From contig CM076947.1 in the NCBI GenBank assembly GCA_039566865.1, positions 5,029,501 through 5,093,500 on the forward strand: DNA of 64,000 bases, written 5' to 3'. The stretch comes from Aurelia coerulea. Lineage: Eukaryota; Cnidaria; Scyphozoa; Semaeostomeae; Ulmaridae. Positions within the stretch are counted from its first letter, which is position 1; each line of letters opens with the position of its first letter. The notes beneath the pieces are model-generated. The model was not told where the DNA came from. It worked only from the letters and a program-made list of their open reading frames with translations, and did not search any database. Below, one piece after another: positions 1 to 11,102 of this stretch. The translations under genes were made by a program, and so were the position numbers.

Positions 1-2
1 AT

Positions 3-380
3 CCATCTCCAACATACATTCCCTCTCCAGCAGCATATCCACCTACCAACATACCATCCACACAGCTCCCTCAAAACAATCTCCATATCCAAATCCCATC
101 ATACTCACACATGCAACAACATTTTTGAAGCACCCCCATGGAAACCTCCTCCCATGCAACTCTCGCAGCACCACCACCACCAGCACCAGCACCACCCACC
201 ATCATCCCACTGAAACGTCCATCACCACCTCAAGACACAATTCCAATTAATAGCAAAAAATCCAAAATAAAGAAGAAGGACAACACACCAACAACTCAAG
301 TATCTACACCAGCACCGCCAAAAGAAACACCCCAAGAGCAAACACCGAAGAAAAAGAAGAAGAAAAGTAAAAAGAACTAA
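3..380 (+). pseudogene. Proline-rich, lysine-tailed protein, C-terminal part
   Basis: A frame open from the window edge is rich in Pro, Ser and Thr, meets one TGA at 126-128, then continues from an ATG at 138 to a TAA at 378-380. The last 60 residues hold basic clusters and finish in a lysine run (KKKKKKSKKN), a likely nuclear localisation signal. No catalytic domain is visible. Its closest relative in the window is the long frame at 56691-57870 on the minus strand, which has the same plan: Pro/Ala-rich body, KR-rich segment, and a tail ending KKKKKKAKKN. That repeated architecture suggests a mobile-element accessory protein rather than chance. It lies just upstream of the Helitron frame in the same direction, but co-membership is unproven. 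Function unknown. Confidence 0.4.
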
Positions 381-538
381 CACTTTACAAATGACATTAT
401 TTTACTGAACACATGATAACTTTACATTTTCAAATATTTTGCATCGTCTCTTGTCTCCACCTCCTTTACAAGAATAATCAGGGTGGGAGGGAGAGAGTAA
501 GGCGGTGAAATAAATAGATAGTGTTTGTCTGATATCTG

Positions 539-2878
539 GTCTCTTACACAAGACATATTTTCAATGATGATTTCAAACCTAAACCACAGAATGTCCTAAC
601 ATACTTTTACCGTTTCAAATTCCAAAAGCGCGGCACCATCCACATGCATCTTTTGGTTTGGTTGAATGATATTGGTGCAATGCAGTATCCACGCATATCT
701 GCTGATATTCCACCACCGAACTCTCCAATCTTTAGGGATGTTACCAAATTTCAGAAGAGCAACAAATCGTCCTTGCCTATTTATACAGAGCCAACGTCCA
801 TCCTGGACGATGGCATTAACAAACACCTTCAAATTTCCCACTCCGCTGAAGCCTTCCAATTGGGACTCCGGGGTTACATTGACACATTATTACCAGTCCT
901 GCAGTGCTCAACGGATGTGCAGACAATGGATGGGAAATCTATGCTCTTGAAATATGTACCTGCATATGTGACAAAGTGGAGGGAGTCCTACCACATTGAC
1001 ACCATGGAAGTCCCCAACATTGCTCCTTCCACTGCTGCATTCAAATATCTTGCAACTATGGACGTCTGTAAGCCTGAAATATGGGTCCTCCTTTCAAATA
1101 ATAAAATTTCTTGGACCCCTTCCACTTGGAAAAGCTTAATTGCACCAACTCCAACAAAGGCAGAAACGAATACTTTGCTCTTAAAGTACCGCATGCGACC
1201 ATCTCAATTTGATTGATTGTCTTTCACTGAATGGTTGCGTGTGGTTGATGAAAGCAAGACTCCCCCTGTCCCTTACAAGGATGGGAAAAAAGTTCTTCTT
1301 GGTCTTAAAATGTGTTCGATCTATAATCCTTTCTACTTTTTCCAATACTTGCTACTTTATGTACCACACAGGGATCTTTCACATTTATTACCAATGGAGA
1401 ACCAAAACTTGCCCGCTCAGATCAATTATTTCTTCAGGGCTAGGCAACTCTTGCCAGATACATTTATAAACACTGCTTCATTCCGCATTTTTTTAGACCA
1501 AGAAGGACACAAACACCACTACATTCAGACAGTCATCGCATACATTGCTGCTCTGAATGAATTGTGCCTTCTCCATTTGCGACATGCCTTACCTGTTGTC
1601 GCCCTACATCTTGACCAACTACGAGCAACCGACCATGATGCCTTGCAAGGCCAACAGCTAGCGGCATTTTCCTATTTTAAATGTATGTTGGAAAGCAGAG
1701 AGACATCCTTTTTCCATAATTCTTCTCACGAAGCTGAATGGAAGAAATTCTTTCTTTTGACCGGCAAACCAGGCACAGGAAAATCCCACACCATTCTGCA
1801 TTGCATAAGACATGCGCTCACCATCTCTTGTAAGGTAGCTGTTGCTGTTCCAACAGGTACCTTAGCATGTACTTATGCATCTTTTCTTGACAATGATGCC
1901 ACCTGCGACACATTGCATAGTTTTTTCCAGTATGCAGAAAATACTGAGAACAGACATTACAATTTTGGCATTGCTGCATTTGACGTCATATTTATTGATG
2001 AAGTCTCACAAATCTCCATTTCATTGTTTTCCCATATCATTGCCACAATTACAAAACTTGTAAGAAGACCTATTATTATTATGTGTGGCGATTTTGCACA
2101 GCAGCAGCCCATAGCTACTGTTGACAACAAAACCCAGCAAGTCGAAAACATTCGCACATCCCCACAAATAATGAATCATGTGAACACAATGACACTCACG
2201 CAACAATTCCGTGCCCAAGACACTACCCTTATTACCTTCCTCGATTACATAAGGACAAACAAGCCAACGGAAAGACAACTTTTAGAAATTACATCTGGCA
2301 AAGTGCTCTGTGAAGATGCGGTAGTTTCTGAACATATATATGAGAAACTATCCCAATTTCCAGAGCACCAAATTTTAACAATGACAAAAGCTGCTGCCCA
2401 TTTTATCAATCGTGTCATCATCAAGGAAACATTTAACGAAACACCTTTAGCTTCAATGATCCTTGATGATGGCACTGAATATCCAATATACAAGCATATG
2501 CGACTCATGTTAACCAGGAACTGTAATAAAGACCTTGGCTTTGTGAATGGGCAGCTTGTAACAGTTATAACAACGGAAGGTAATACAGTGGTAGCCAAAA
2601 CATCGCAGGATAGAGTTTTTTGTGTCTACCCCATTACAGACCCCACTAACCACATGCAAAAGTTTCCCTGCCTCCCAGGCTATGCAACTACCATTGCAAA
2701 GATGCAGGGACAAACTTTATCAAAAGTCATTTTGTGGTTTGACACAGAATCTTTGCCTGCAGGCACGGCTTATGTTGCTTTGTCAAGAGTAAGAAAATTG
2801 GAAGACATGTTATTTCTAACACCAATACACAGAGAGCATTTCATCCACACCAACATTACTTCAAATACTCTGACATAA
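539..2878 (+). pseudogene. Helitron Rep-helicase, 5' truncated, one in-frame stop
   Basis: One frame runs from about 539 to 2878, broken only by a TGA at 1214-1216. The N-terminal part is a rolling-circle (HUH) endonuclease: FQKRGTIHMHLLVWL carries the His-x-His metal site (codons 641-649), and two tyrosines four residues apart (codons 953 and 965, followed by Lys) fit the Helitron Y2 nicking motif. After the stop comes a PIF1-type SF1 helicase: Walker A GKPGTGKS near 1763-1786, Walker B VIFIDE near 1984-2001, a QFRA motif, KMQGQTL, and a C-terminal VALSR motif. Rep followed by PIF1 helicase is diagnostic of Helitrons, which transpose by nicking and rolling-circle synthesis. Upstream of 539 the frame meets several stops, so the Rep N-terminus is missing or on another exon. 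Helitron termini were not identified. Confidence 0.88.
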
Positions 2879-3100
2879 TTATATATTCATTCACATAGCA
2901 ACTATCACCATTGGCACCACACACCTTATGGAAAGGATACATCAGCTTCCTACTAATGACATTTCCAATGATACTTATACTGCAACATTTAGTCCCTGCA
3001 GTCGCTGTTCTTTTCCACTCTTATCGATAAAGCTCATTAAAATACATGGTACTTACTCTATTCTATTTCACCTTTAGTCACGTGTCAGCTAGTGACAATT

Positions 3101-3500
3101 ATCCTTTGCTGCTCAAACTTCTCCTCTTCGATCTTACAGTTTTTCCTCATTTCTTTCTTCTTTCATTGTTGCGATTGTTAGACATTTGCTTTCACATTGC
3201 AAGTTCCTTCTCAAACTTTCCTGTCATTACCAATAATAGATGCTCCATTTCATATGGAACATGACTGTGCTACAAATTCCCCATTTTCCATCAAACCCAT
3301 GTGCATTCAAATAGTTGTCGTCTTACTTTCCTATATATATCCTTTGCTGCTCACACTTCTGCTCTTCGATCTTACATCGTTCGTTTCTTCATTTCTTTCT
3401 TCTTTAATTCGGGCAATTGTTATACATCATTTGCATTCACATTGCAAGTTTCTTGTCAAAATTTCGTCACATTGCACATGGAAAATCACTGTGCTTCAAA
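3101..3500. repeat. Diverged tandem duplication, period about 238 bp
   Basis: A segment starting ATCCTTTGCTGCTCAAACTT at 3101 recurs with substitutions at 3339. Both copies run on through a T/C-rich stretch and a CATATGGAACATGACTGTGC-like end (near 3255 and 3475). Short open frames here are translations of this repeat. The rest of 2879-3600 shows nothing else recognisable. Confidence 0.7.
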
Positions 3501-3600
3501 CACTTACATTTTTATTACATAAGGGATAATTTATAGTTAACTTCTCATTATTTTCCTAATCTTTCCAATTATATTAAATGAACGTTTTGTATGTTTGCAG

Positions 3601-4163
3601 TGATGCATCATTCGTCCAGTATCCCTAATGAAGAGGAGAGACACAAATTTTGCCCAAGAACACATAACGGTTGGTGCAAGTAGTGGTGGACAGACAAATT
3701 AAATGGAGAAAAGAGATACAAGACAAACATTAATTTGCCCTTAGCAGTAATTGATGAGCTAAAGCCCATTTTTCGAGACCTCAGCAATGATGACCTTTTG
3801 TCAAGGTGCTTGCATGGACAAACGCAGAATGAAAATGAGTGCCTGAATGCATTCATTTGGAGAAAATGCCCAAAGGAAGTTTATGTTTACAGGAAAATAA
3901 TTGAAATTGGATCTTCATCAGCTGTAATAGAGTTCAATGATGGTAAATGTGGAGCTCAAAAGATATTCAAAGCCTTAGGAATGACCACTGGAAGATTTAC
4001 CAGACAGGGTTGCATCAAAAAGGACCGTGTTCGAATTTCAAACAGTGGAAATAAATCAAGGGAAAACACCAAAAAGAGAAGAAAACAGATCAGAGCTCAA
4101 AGGAAAAGTTTCACTGACAAAGAGACTGAGGGTGAAGAATCCTATGCTTCAGGGAAATATTAA
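3601..4163 (+). pseudogene. Mutator-like transposase, C-terminal exon
   Basis: The frame starts right after a good 3' splice site (TTTGCAG ending at 3600) and runs to a TAA at 4161-4163, with one in-frame TAG at 3681-3683. It contains HKFCPRTHNGWCK, LKPIFRDLSNDDLLSRCLHG, QTQNENECLNAFIW, FNDG and a basic tail ending GEESYASGKY. From memory this ordered series (HxFCP..WCKW, CLHGKTQN.NES, FNDG, a final YGxGxF-like end) is typical of the C-terminal region of animal transposon proteins annotated as Mutator-like; the family name is the less certain part. The upstream exons with the catalytic domain are absent. It would be interesting if related to the 9-10-bp-duplicating foldbacks at 11.1, 13.6 and 34.6 kb, but no sequence link is seen. 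Confidence 0.5.
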
Positions 4164-4860
4164 GCAGCAAAATAAAGCTGCACTGCGTGTATGATCTTTT
4201 CCTTCCGTTTTCTCAGTTTCTCATTTTAAGCTATGGTCCGGCTCTGTTACAGTAATATCTTCAGTCAGAATCATAATTTCATCATGAAATTTGGTATAGA
4301 TAATCCTTGTGGCATCCTTTACAATATAGACCTCATTGACTTGATTATTTGCTGTCCTTCCAGACCAATCGGCCTATTGAAAAGGGCGTGGCATGTTGAT
4401 TTTGTCTCATTTTAGAATATATTGTCAAAATTTTATGCTTGGGGGCTGTGGTATAAAAGAGACTGGTCTAAATTATAGCCACTGTCATTACATAGCATTC
4501 TATGAAGTTTGAAGTCTCTACTTGATGTGGTTCTCGAAATATCACTGTAACGCCAAACGCATTATTGTGACAAGATGGCGGCAATTTCTGCTCACTCATG
4601 CATTAAATTTTAAATTTTTAACAAAAATTGTCATTCTTTGATGGTATTCAAATAATCAATCACATATATGGCTCATTTAACACTGATTTCAAGAAATTTG
4701 CTGCAGTGGTTATCTTCTACCTTAATGTTGAATTGTTTTTGTTACCTCTTCAGAATTCTGGTATTGGGTATCAATATCTGACAAATATTCTGGGATTGGG
4801 TCTTTCGTAAATCGCTATTTTGTCATTTCGCTATTTCGTCGAATACCGTTAGCCTCTATA
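4164..4860. other. Spacer without recognised gene
   Basis: AT-rich sequence with frequent stops in all frames. No motif, repeat pair or splice-linked exon was recognised. Confidence 0.5.
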
Positions 4861-4863
4861 GGT

Positions 4864-5262
4864 AACCTTACAAACAAGTGGCGAAGGCAATGGTGCAAAC
4901 AATAGCAGCGATTGTAAGGAAAAGTAGATATGGCTCTCAATAAAAAAGCACTTGATTGGCAACTATAGGCACATATTTCACTAGGCAATGTCAAATTATA
5001 GATAACACATTGCTAATAGAGTCATGTAGCAGTAGCCTCTCGATGGCTGGACCCTTTTTGATTCACTCAGGAGGAACCAAGGTCTTTCTGCTAAATGTGC
5101 TGAACGGAAATGATAAAGACTCTGGTGTACCTCACTGTTCTACAGGTGAAGTTTCAAAAAAGTGCTGAAGGCAATGCTGCAAAAAGCAGCAGCAATTTTA
5201 TGGAAAAGTAGAAAGCAGTTGATTAGCATGATCACATATTTCAATGAGTGATGAGTAGGCCA
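4864..5262. repeat. Diverged direct duplication, period about 282 bp
   Basis: A block at 4864-4990 (ACAAACAAGTGGCGAAGGCA followed by GGAAAAGTAGA and CACATATTTCA) recurs in diverged form at about 5146-5262 (CAAAAAAGTGCTGAAGGCAA, GGAAAAGTAGAAAG, CACATATTTCA). It looks like an old local duplication. Confidence 0.6.
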
Positions 5263-5392
5263 TGCCATTTGCATATCTAGAATTTGTGAAAATGAGTTGT
5301 CAAGAAATACAAACAAAGCAGCCTTGATTGCATCCTGCAACTTGCTCAAACACCAGAAATGCATGCCAAAAAATATGTTCAAAGGGCAAGTG

Positions 5393-5478
5393 TAAAACGC
5401 AGGTTTGCAGGTTGGTAAAACGCAGGCTTGCAGGTTGGTAAAACGCAGGCTTGCAGGTTGGTAAAACGCAGGTTTCAG
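5393..5478. repeat. 23-bp tandem repeat, about four units
   Basis: The unit starting TAAAACGCAGGCTTGCAGGT begins at 5393, 5416, 5439 and 5462 with few changes. Confidence 0.85.
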
Positions 5479-5831
5479 GCCAAAGGGCTGTGGCTAGAGG
5501 CAAGGTGCCTGCTATTAGTGACCAATCATTTAAATGGGCATGCAAATAGACACAATAGTTTCTAAACAAACAGAATCTAGGAAACATAATGCAAAATCAC
5601 AGTATGTGATTAGGTGCTCTTGCTCACAAGTGATGATGTTTCAGAAATAAAGTTTTGAGACAAAACAAAAGTGGAATGAATGAGTTCAGTGTTGTGTTAG
5701 CAACACTGGTTAGTGAGTGTTTTTGGGATGGCCTTAGGAGGCGTTTTAGCACAGTATGGCAAAACAGCACACAATACGAACAACTTGTTGGGGGCCCCTT
5801 TTGGTCGGGGGCCCTTAGTTCGCCCTTTTAA

Positions 5832-6720
5832 CCCTATCTGTACTGGGCGATTTTTTAGGTATTTTATACTGGGGGGGGGGGGCGTTTTTCGCCCCCCCTC
5901 TTTTTCTCCAAAACTACAAAAGATATAACAATGAGACTTACCCCTATTGTTCTTTAGACAGTTGGCTATTCAAATATAACAATGGCAATTAATAAGTCAC
6001 GTGATTCGTTGCTAGGCAACCGAAAAACTGACGAAAATTGGCAAATTTATACCTTCTTAACCAGAAAAATTCTATTTAATCTTCCACTCAACCGATTTTC
6101 TCCAAAATTGTTTCAAATAATAGGAAACATGTCATAGTTTAAAAATACATACTTTGCAAAAATGTTTAGTTTCTATTTTTAGCACAATTAGCCTTAAATT
6201 AGCCTTTTGTTGCATGCATTTTCTTTCATCGCAGGTTTTTGCCAGTCCTGCCCTTTTATCTGGTAAATATAGACTCAAAATGAATCAAATTAATAAGATG
6301 AAGCAATTTAGACTAAAAAAATTTATATTTGACGCTTCTTTATTAGGTAAATGACGTCATAAATGTGAATGACGTCATATATATTAAATTTTGCTGACAT
6401 CAGCAAATATGAAAAATTTATATATCAAATGAAAGTACTCATCAAATGCAATCGAATGGTGCATGTTTGAGATCGATCAAGCAAACGACACGAAAACTAT
6501 GGACATTTTAAGCTTTTTTTTGTTGACTACTCTCCAAATATGGTATTACTGTGGTCACATGATCAGAGGTAGAACAATGAAATGTTAAGAATTTAATTGC
6601 CTATGAAATTTGAGTAAAAGTCACCAAAACTGGTGGTTGTATCTTTTGTCGTTTTAGCGTAATGCAGCAAAAACTGGTAGGGGGGGGCGAAAAACGCCCC
6701 CCCCCCCAGTACGAATAGGG
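5832..6720. mobile_element. TTAA-flanked MITE with G/C-run termini (piggyBac or Kolobok type)
   Basis: The left end CCCTATCTGTACTGGG and right end CCCAGTACGAATAGGG are inverted copies, each next to an extended G or C run and a GCGTTTTTCGC-like core. TTAA sits immediately outside both ends (5828-5831 and 6721-6724). TTAA duplication with CCC-starting ends is characteristic of piggyBac and Kolobok elements. The 889-bp interior has no credible transposase, so the element is non-autonomous. A similar solitary end may lie near 19592-19670. Confidence 0.75.
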
Positions 6721-6818
6721 TTAAATAAGGTTTCGGGTTCAAGGTTTCAATTTGTAAATACTTGGAATTGCTTGGAATTGGAATTACTTGGAATTTGTAA
6801 TTATTTGGAATTGGCAGC

Positions 6819-7187
6819 TCTAGAAAAGTGACGAATGTACACCAACCTTGTTTTCTTACCATTTAACATCAAGTAATAAACTATAAGAACGAAACAGAAA
6901 ATAGTCTTCTTTGCAATCAAACGTGAAGCAAAACAATAATAGTACGCGAGACTTCACTATCAGATCACACTAGTGTGTATGCGCCAGAATGATAAATTTA
7001 AAATAGACTGGGTCTAGAAAAGTGACGAATGTACACCCACCTTCTTTTCTCACCATTTAACATCAAGTAATAAACTATAAGAACGAAACAAAAAATAGTC
7101 TTCTTTGCAATCAAACGTGAACTGAAACGATAATAATACGGGAGACTTCACTATCGGACCACACTGGTGTGTATGCGCCAGAATGAT
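6819..7187. repeat. Tandem duplication of a 175-bp unit
   Basis: TCTAGAAAAGTGACGAATGT begins one copy near 6819 and another near 7013, each running about 175 bp to GTGTATGCGCCAGAATGATA with few differences. The period is about 194 bp and the high similarity implies a fairly recent duplication. Confidence 0.85.
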
Positions 7188-7419
7188 AATGATTTATGAT
7201 CCAAGAATTTTACAGTTAACGCAAAACACCTTTTCCATAAAATAAACTACTGTTGCAAATCCCCGTGTGACGGGATAGTGGAGCGAAGGGAAACCTTTTG
7301 GAGGAATTTCACATACAGAGAAAAGGAAGGACCAACACATAACAACGATCTTTAAACGCTAGGAAGCCAGAGCAGGACCTATGCAAGTCATGATTTTCCC
7401 GAGACTTTTAGAATGGCTT

Positions 7420-8330
7420 AACATCTACGTAGAAAATAATCGTTCATCTGCCGTTTCCAATGAAAATGCAAATTCTCATGTTCTCTCTTCCTGGGGTGGA
7501 GGAAGATTTGCCAATTCAGGAGGTGTGACAAATGCTTGCTTGGCATGTTTGAAAAAGGCAAGGATGAAAGGGCGCGTAAAAATATGTTATTAATGCTTGC
7601 TTGGCATCCTGAAAAAATGCTGTCACTATCTTCTGAGTCCAGCTCATCATTTGACAACATTTCTAATGAATTGTTAGAATCAGATGACTCAGATGAAGTA
7701 ACTTCAGAAGTAACTTTGGGAGATGTCATGGGGGCCTCAACTTCCCCATACTTAGCTCTTAAATCGGAAACTTTTATCAGCAAGTCCTATGTCTACTTGA
7801 CTTGTCTACCAGACTTGTCTGCAGCCAAATAATCTCTTTGTCAGTAACGGTCTCCACATCTTTGACAATGTCAGAGATAACGCATAATGGAAACTCAGTT
7901 GAAATATCTACCCCAACAACAGAATCAGAAACATCTGAGATATTTTAAGAGAGCATTACTTCTACAAACACGTGTGTTCTTAGTGTATGCCCTCATTGCT
8001 GGACTAACCTTGCCTGTTATACACCTTGGAACAGGGACACCTCCATACAAAATTTGAAGAAATCAAACACTTCCTCTTGACTTTTAAATCTTAAAATGTT
8101 GTTTGTTATATTTGGACGATCTGGAATCATTACAATCCCGAGAACTGACTGCATTTGCCGATTGACAATGATTGCTTTTTCAACACTTGGCAATGCTGTT
8201 GCTGTTAGACAGGCAAAGGGAACTTTCTTCTTGTCACCAATCAAGGATCATAACTCAGCCAATTTAAAGTAGTCTTTTAGCATAGCAGTGGTCTTTCTTC
8301 CATTAGTTCCCCTAGAACATGGAGCTCAGT
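7420..8330 (-). pseudogene. RecQ-type DNA helicase fragment
   Basis: Read on the minus strand, 8300 to 8017 gives DYFKLAEL, a stop, SLIGDKKK, then VPFACLTATALPSVEKAI and DRPNI, the motif III region of RecQ-like SF2 helicases (canonical LTATA). About 30 residues later the frame ends at FQGV. Further downstream, 7960-7810 and 7783-7420 hold coding-like stretches in shifted frames, including a Ser/Glu/Asp-rich segment. Walker A and DEAH motifs are not present, so only the middle survives. A second RecQ-like remnant lies at 37271-37820, which suggests the helicase belongs to a repeat family rather than to a host gene. Confidence 0.6.
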
Positions 8331-8339
8331 ATGAATCAT

Positions 8340-8840
8340 ATTTGGTTTCAGAAATGTTTGAAATTATTGAGCCCAAATTCTGGTATTTTTTTTAGAAATT
8401 TCTGCTTTGAGATTGTGACTAGAAGTTCTGAAGTCACCAAAGCCCTTTAAAAATCATTTCAGAGCAATACAAATTAAAAGAAAACTGGTTACTAACAGGG
8501 TACCAAAGTTTATTAGATATGTGTAATGCTTTATTCAGTTTCCTTTCTTGACCTAAAGTACAGATTTAAGAATTGCTTCCACGAATTATTTCAATTCTAA
8601 ATTCCCAATTTTATGTAAGCAATCAAGAAGGTTGCCTATTCTGGTTTTGATTTAGCAACTATGAAGAAAGAATCATTTATGTTCTGATACAATTAATTCC
8701 AATGTTAAGGGTCTAGTCTTGGAGGGAGTTTATAAATCCCATTTCCTCTGTCATATTTTGCAGGTTATCTGCCCAGGCCATATTTTGGTAGAAGGTAAGT
8801 TAGTGTCCAAATTAGATGATAATAAAACGTACCACTTTAT
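8340..8840. other. Spacer without recognised gene
   Basis: AT-rich, with no repeat pair or coding motif recognised. Confidence 0.5.
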
Positions 8841-8845
8841 AAAGC

Positions 8846-9000
8846 CTGTTTTCCACGAGGCGGAATTTTTCGCTCAAACTCCAAATTCCGCTCGAACTTT
8901 TTTCTGGGCATGCACAAATCAAAAAATATTGTGCGCTCAAACTCTGGGCTGTTCGCAGAAAAGTTGAAACATGTCCAACTTTTTCCCCACTTCCGCTCGA
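8846..9000. repeat. Possible Harbinger-like 5' terminal region
   Basis: AGCCTGTTTTCCACGAGGCG begins a segment with repeated CGCTC motifs directly upstream of the MADF gene. It recalls the GGGCCTGTTTACATGGGAG and GGGTCTGTTCATATGGAG ends of the two Harbinger elements at 45.1 and 48.8 kb. The opposite end was not found. Confidence 0.3.
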
Positions 9001-9039
9001 AATATTGGTTGGAACGCTTCCAAATCACTCAAAATCAAA

Positions 9040-10193
9040 ATGGCTTCTCAGCAACAAACTACCTTGCAAGAACAATTTAGCTTGGCAGGAATTGATATTA
9101 AAGCACTTTTACGTCAAGTAACTACAGAGAATGATAAAAGCGAAGAAATGTCTCACCCAAGCTCAGGCTTTTTGGGTGCTGCTCCTGGCTTTATTATGCT
9201 AGACAGCTCAAATGAACGTATCGGAAATGAAAATCACAAGCACAGCAATCTCCTGAAACAGAGCAGCGAGAATTCGATATCGAAGAATTTATAGAGGAAC
9301 TAAAGAACCTGCCCAGTTTGTGGAACACTTCGCTGATATCTTACAAAGACCGTACAGTGAAGTCAAATGGCTGGAATCAACTTGCAAAGTTCTTCAAAAA
9401 AGATGGTAAATATTTTGTTGAAAGTTAGACAGTAAAGTAAGATTTTGAAAAAATTCCAAGTAATATCATCAATGCACCTTGTAAACTCGATGTAGTATTT
9501 GAGAAATTTTTGTACGAATCATAGATATTAGGTTTCTGAACTTTCTTCTGTTTTTATGGCTGTGAAAACAATAGAAAGCGACTATCTTGTAATAATAATC
9601 TCTTGCACTGTCCTAGAAAACCGAGCACCAGGAGCACCAAGCTTTTAATGAAATAGTTTCTGATAGAAAATATGAATTCTTTTTTCATTTGTTATTTTGC
9701 AGTTGAATTTCTGAAAACACAATTCAAGCACTTGAAAGACAATTACAAGAAATGCCTTGACCGACAGAATAGAGCATTAAAATCTGGTTCTGCTGCATCT
9801 AAAGTGGCAAAATGCAAGTATTATGACCAGCTGACGTTTTTGTTCGACAAGACAGCAAATCAGCCAACTGAAAGTAACATTTCCATCCCCATAAACCCCA
9901 TTCTCATGCAAGATGTTGACAGCCCAAGAAGTATAGACGAAACACAGGAGCTAAGTCCCCCTGAGATCTCCTCCATGCCTAAAGGGTTCTCAAAAAGAAA
10001 AGCTCCATCACCATGCGAGTTTACTCATCCTGGAAAAGCTGTCAAATCAGGCAAAGGAAAGAGTGATATCAGTCTGGATGTAGATACCATGCTGATAAAA
10101 ACTCTACAGAACATGGAAAACAATGAAGGGTCTGTAGATAAAAAAGAGGAAACAGATGGAGGAGCGATTCTAGAATACCCGCACACATTCTGA
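9040..10193 (+). pseudogene. MADF-domain protein (Harbinger-type partner), two exons
   Basis: An ATG at 9040 opens a short Gln/Ser-rich leader. After a frameshift at about 9200-9235 the MADF fold begins: FDIEEFIEELKNLPSLWN, SYKDR, GWNQLAKFF. A donor (gat-g|GTAAAT, intron from 9406) and acceptor (TTTTGCAG ending 9702) join in frame to VEFLKTQFKHLKDNYKK, KSGSAASKV, YYDQLTFLFD, completing the domain. The C-terminal part is Ser/Pro-rich with basic patches and stops at 10191-10193. MADF is a DNA-binding domain found in transcription factors and in the second protein of PIF/Harbinger transposons, where it helps bind the ends. The upstream sequence resembling a Harbinger terminus favours the transposon origin; no matching transposase is nearby. 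The frameshift marks it as non-functional unless it is a sequencing error. Confidence 0.7.
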
Positions 10194-10396
10194 TTTTAAC
10201 GACGTATCGAGATACACCGATACACCGTTCTTAGATGACTGACAACTTGGATAAGAATGAAAGACAGGTAGATTTTGGTAAAGATTTCTGTTTTTCTGTG
10301 ACACTTTATTTACTGCAATTCAGTCTCATGGCCTGGTAGCTGATGTTTTCCTGAATCATTGTACAACGAACACACTCGATTTCATTCACTTGCACC

Positions 10397-11086
10397 ATGA
10401 TAGCCAGCAGCCATGAGACGAAAAGTACACCTGTTTTCATGATGACTAGCAACGAAGAGATCCACAAGGAGCCTCTGCATGTGCATTCAACTCGATCCGA
10501 ACCTACCTTAGTCAAGCAGAAACGAATTTGCCGTTGTGTGGGGTGCTATGAACCCAATTCTCTCCATGTATGGGGACTTCCAGGGCCTGATTGCCCTGGA
10601 CACGATCAATCCAGAGCCGATCTGCTTCTGGAAACGAGTCATCTGCTTGCTCAATCCAATGCTTTTGCCACCACATCCCAAACCGAATCACGCTCCATCC
10701 AGTCGCCGGGACCACCATAATTCCAAAAGTCAGACACACAGTTGGTCTTGGAACAAAAGCTTCATGCTCTTGAGCTGGAAGAGAAGCGTCTCACTGCTTT
10801 GTCTGCCCTTCGCGCCAAAATTGCTGACATAGAGGCTATTTCCTCCGCAAACACCTCGCCTGATGCTACACCGCAGATCCATGCAGTGCAACCACCGCAA
10901 CACCAGCCACAACAGCCACCACAACCTCAAAGGGCCACAGCAACAGCAACAACGTGTGTCTTCCAAGAATTGGGGCTAAGCAACAACACTGGCTTCACAG
11001 TACAAGATCTCCGAAGACAGCCATTGCAAGAGCTCTTGTCGGTCCCTGCATCGGGGGCGTCAGGCCTACCACAGCAGCCATGTTGA
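10397..11086 (+). pseudogene. Retroelement gag/ORF1-like fragment
   Basis: One frame runs from 10397 to 11086 with a single TAA at 10718-10720. The first part has a Cys-rich segment CRCVGCYEPNSLHVWGLPGP followed by DCPGHD, spaced like a degenerate zinc knuckle. The second part is a charged helix (EQKLHALELEEKRLTALSA) likely to form a coiled coil, then a Gln/Pro-rich tail. A Cys-rich knuckle next to a coiled coil suggests a nucleic-acid-binding retroelement protein, but the family was not recognised. Its 3' end lies 16 bp before the foldback element at 11103, so the original continuation may be on the far side of that insertion. Confidence 0.35.
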
Positions 11087-11102
11087 AAATAAATGAAAAT
11101 AA

